The notes beneath the pieces were generated by a model. The model was not told the DNA's origin. It made no database searches and saw only the letters and a program-made list of their open reading frames with translations. Positions 63,911 to 64,000 of a stretch of 64,000 nucleotides of DNA are shown here, piece after piece. Origin of the DNA: Tupaia tana (lineage: Eukaryota; Chordata; Mammalia; Scandentia; Tupaiidae); contig JAKSZU010000005.1 in assembly GCA_026018925.1 (NCBI GenBank), forward strand, positions 20,260,779-20,324,778. The letters run 5' to 3'. The translations under genes and the position numbers were made by a program. Every line of letters starts with the position of its first letter. Position 1 is the first letter of the stretch.

Positions 63911-64000
63911 GCCTTTTGTATTATTCTCTTTTCTGATTGCATTGGCTAAGACTTCCAGGACTATATCGAAAAGGAGTGGAGAAAATGGACAACATTGACT

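Larger units (their letters stand above)
61146..64000 (-). mobile_element. Antisense L1, 3' end present, runs off the window
   Basis: Starts with its A tail (T-rich 61146-61190), then the 3' end 'CATTCAATTGCTATACATCA', 3' UTR with CT-rich tract (61360-61390), and ORF2 in reverse to the window end. It begins exactly where the older L1 text stops, so it probably inserted into that element. It holds two SINEs and a misplaced 5'-region fragment (62351-62573). Confidence 0.88.

Overview
The window is nuclear DNA of a placental mammal. It is AT-rich and CpG-poor, with no CpG island, no intact protein-coding gene and no recognisable spliced exon. It is dominated by retroposons: a very numerous tRNA-derived SINE (about 32 copies, here 'family A'), an older tRNA-like SINE (about 15 copies, 'family B'), L1 LINEs, ancient MIR, L2-like and L1M fossils, two kinds of small palindromic mariner-type MITE, and one LTR. 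It is best read as intergenic or deep intronic sequence.

Host: the element at 18746-18988 read on the minus strand is a tRNA-like head with a B box joined to a 7SL/Alu-like body. 7SL-derived SINEs are confined to Euarchontoglires, and a tRNA-7SL chimera in this order was described from tree shrews (Tu type II, as I recall it). Family A is not the Alu, B1/B2/ID, rabbit CSINE, colugo CYN, CAN, ERE, AfroSINE or VES type. A tree shrew (Scandentia) is my best guess, at moderate confidence.

Family A is about 240-290 bp. It has an A box (TAGCGTAATGG), a perfect B box (GGTTCGAGTCC), a body with GGAGAATGGAGGAGAAG, a CT-rich stretch, an end CCTATAGCAAAAACCTCTC and an A tail. Young copies keep CpGs and have 13-18 bp target-site duplications (TSDs) starting A-rich, as expected for L1-endonuclease insertion. 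Older copies have diverged heads and poor TSDs.

Layout: 0.2-1.4 kb antisense L1 with a SINE inside; 2.3-3.6 kb L1M 3' UTR fossil; 4-16.5 kb SINEs, MIRs, L2-like and Hsmar2-like MITEs between unassigned stretches; 16.5-18.5 kb unique sequence with a conserved-looking block; 18.5-23.3 kb SINE-dense; 25.3-26.9 kb two nested MITE structures; 27.5-28.5 kb LTR; 31.0-31.9 kb a 5'-truncated sense L1 with a double 3' end; 33.6-36.9 and 42.6-45.2 kb long, mostly unassigned stretches; 48.2-53.1 kb a long antisense L1 broken by three SINEs; 53.9-54.5 kb a processed NME1-type pseudogene; 55-57.3 kb unassigned; 57.8-64 kb two abutting antisense L1s with rearrangements, the second leaving the window.

I see no new gene system. 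The items most worth checking are three SINE copies riddled with internal deletions, the composite 3' end of the 31-kb L1, an L1 5'-region fragment inside L1 ORF2, a SINE with a fold-back 5' end, the NME1-like retrocopy, and several unique blocks that keep CpGs and look like conserved non-coding sequence.
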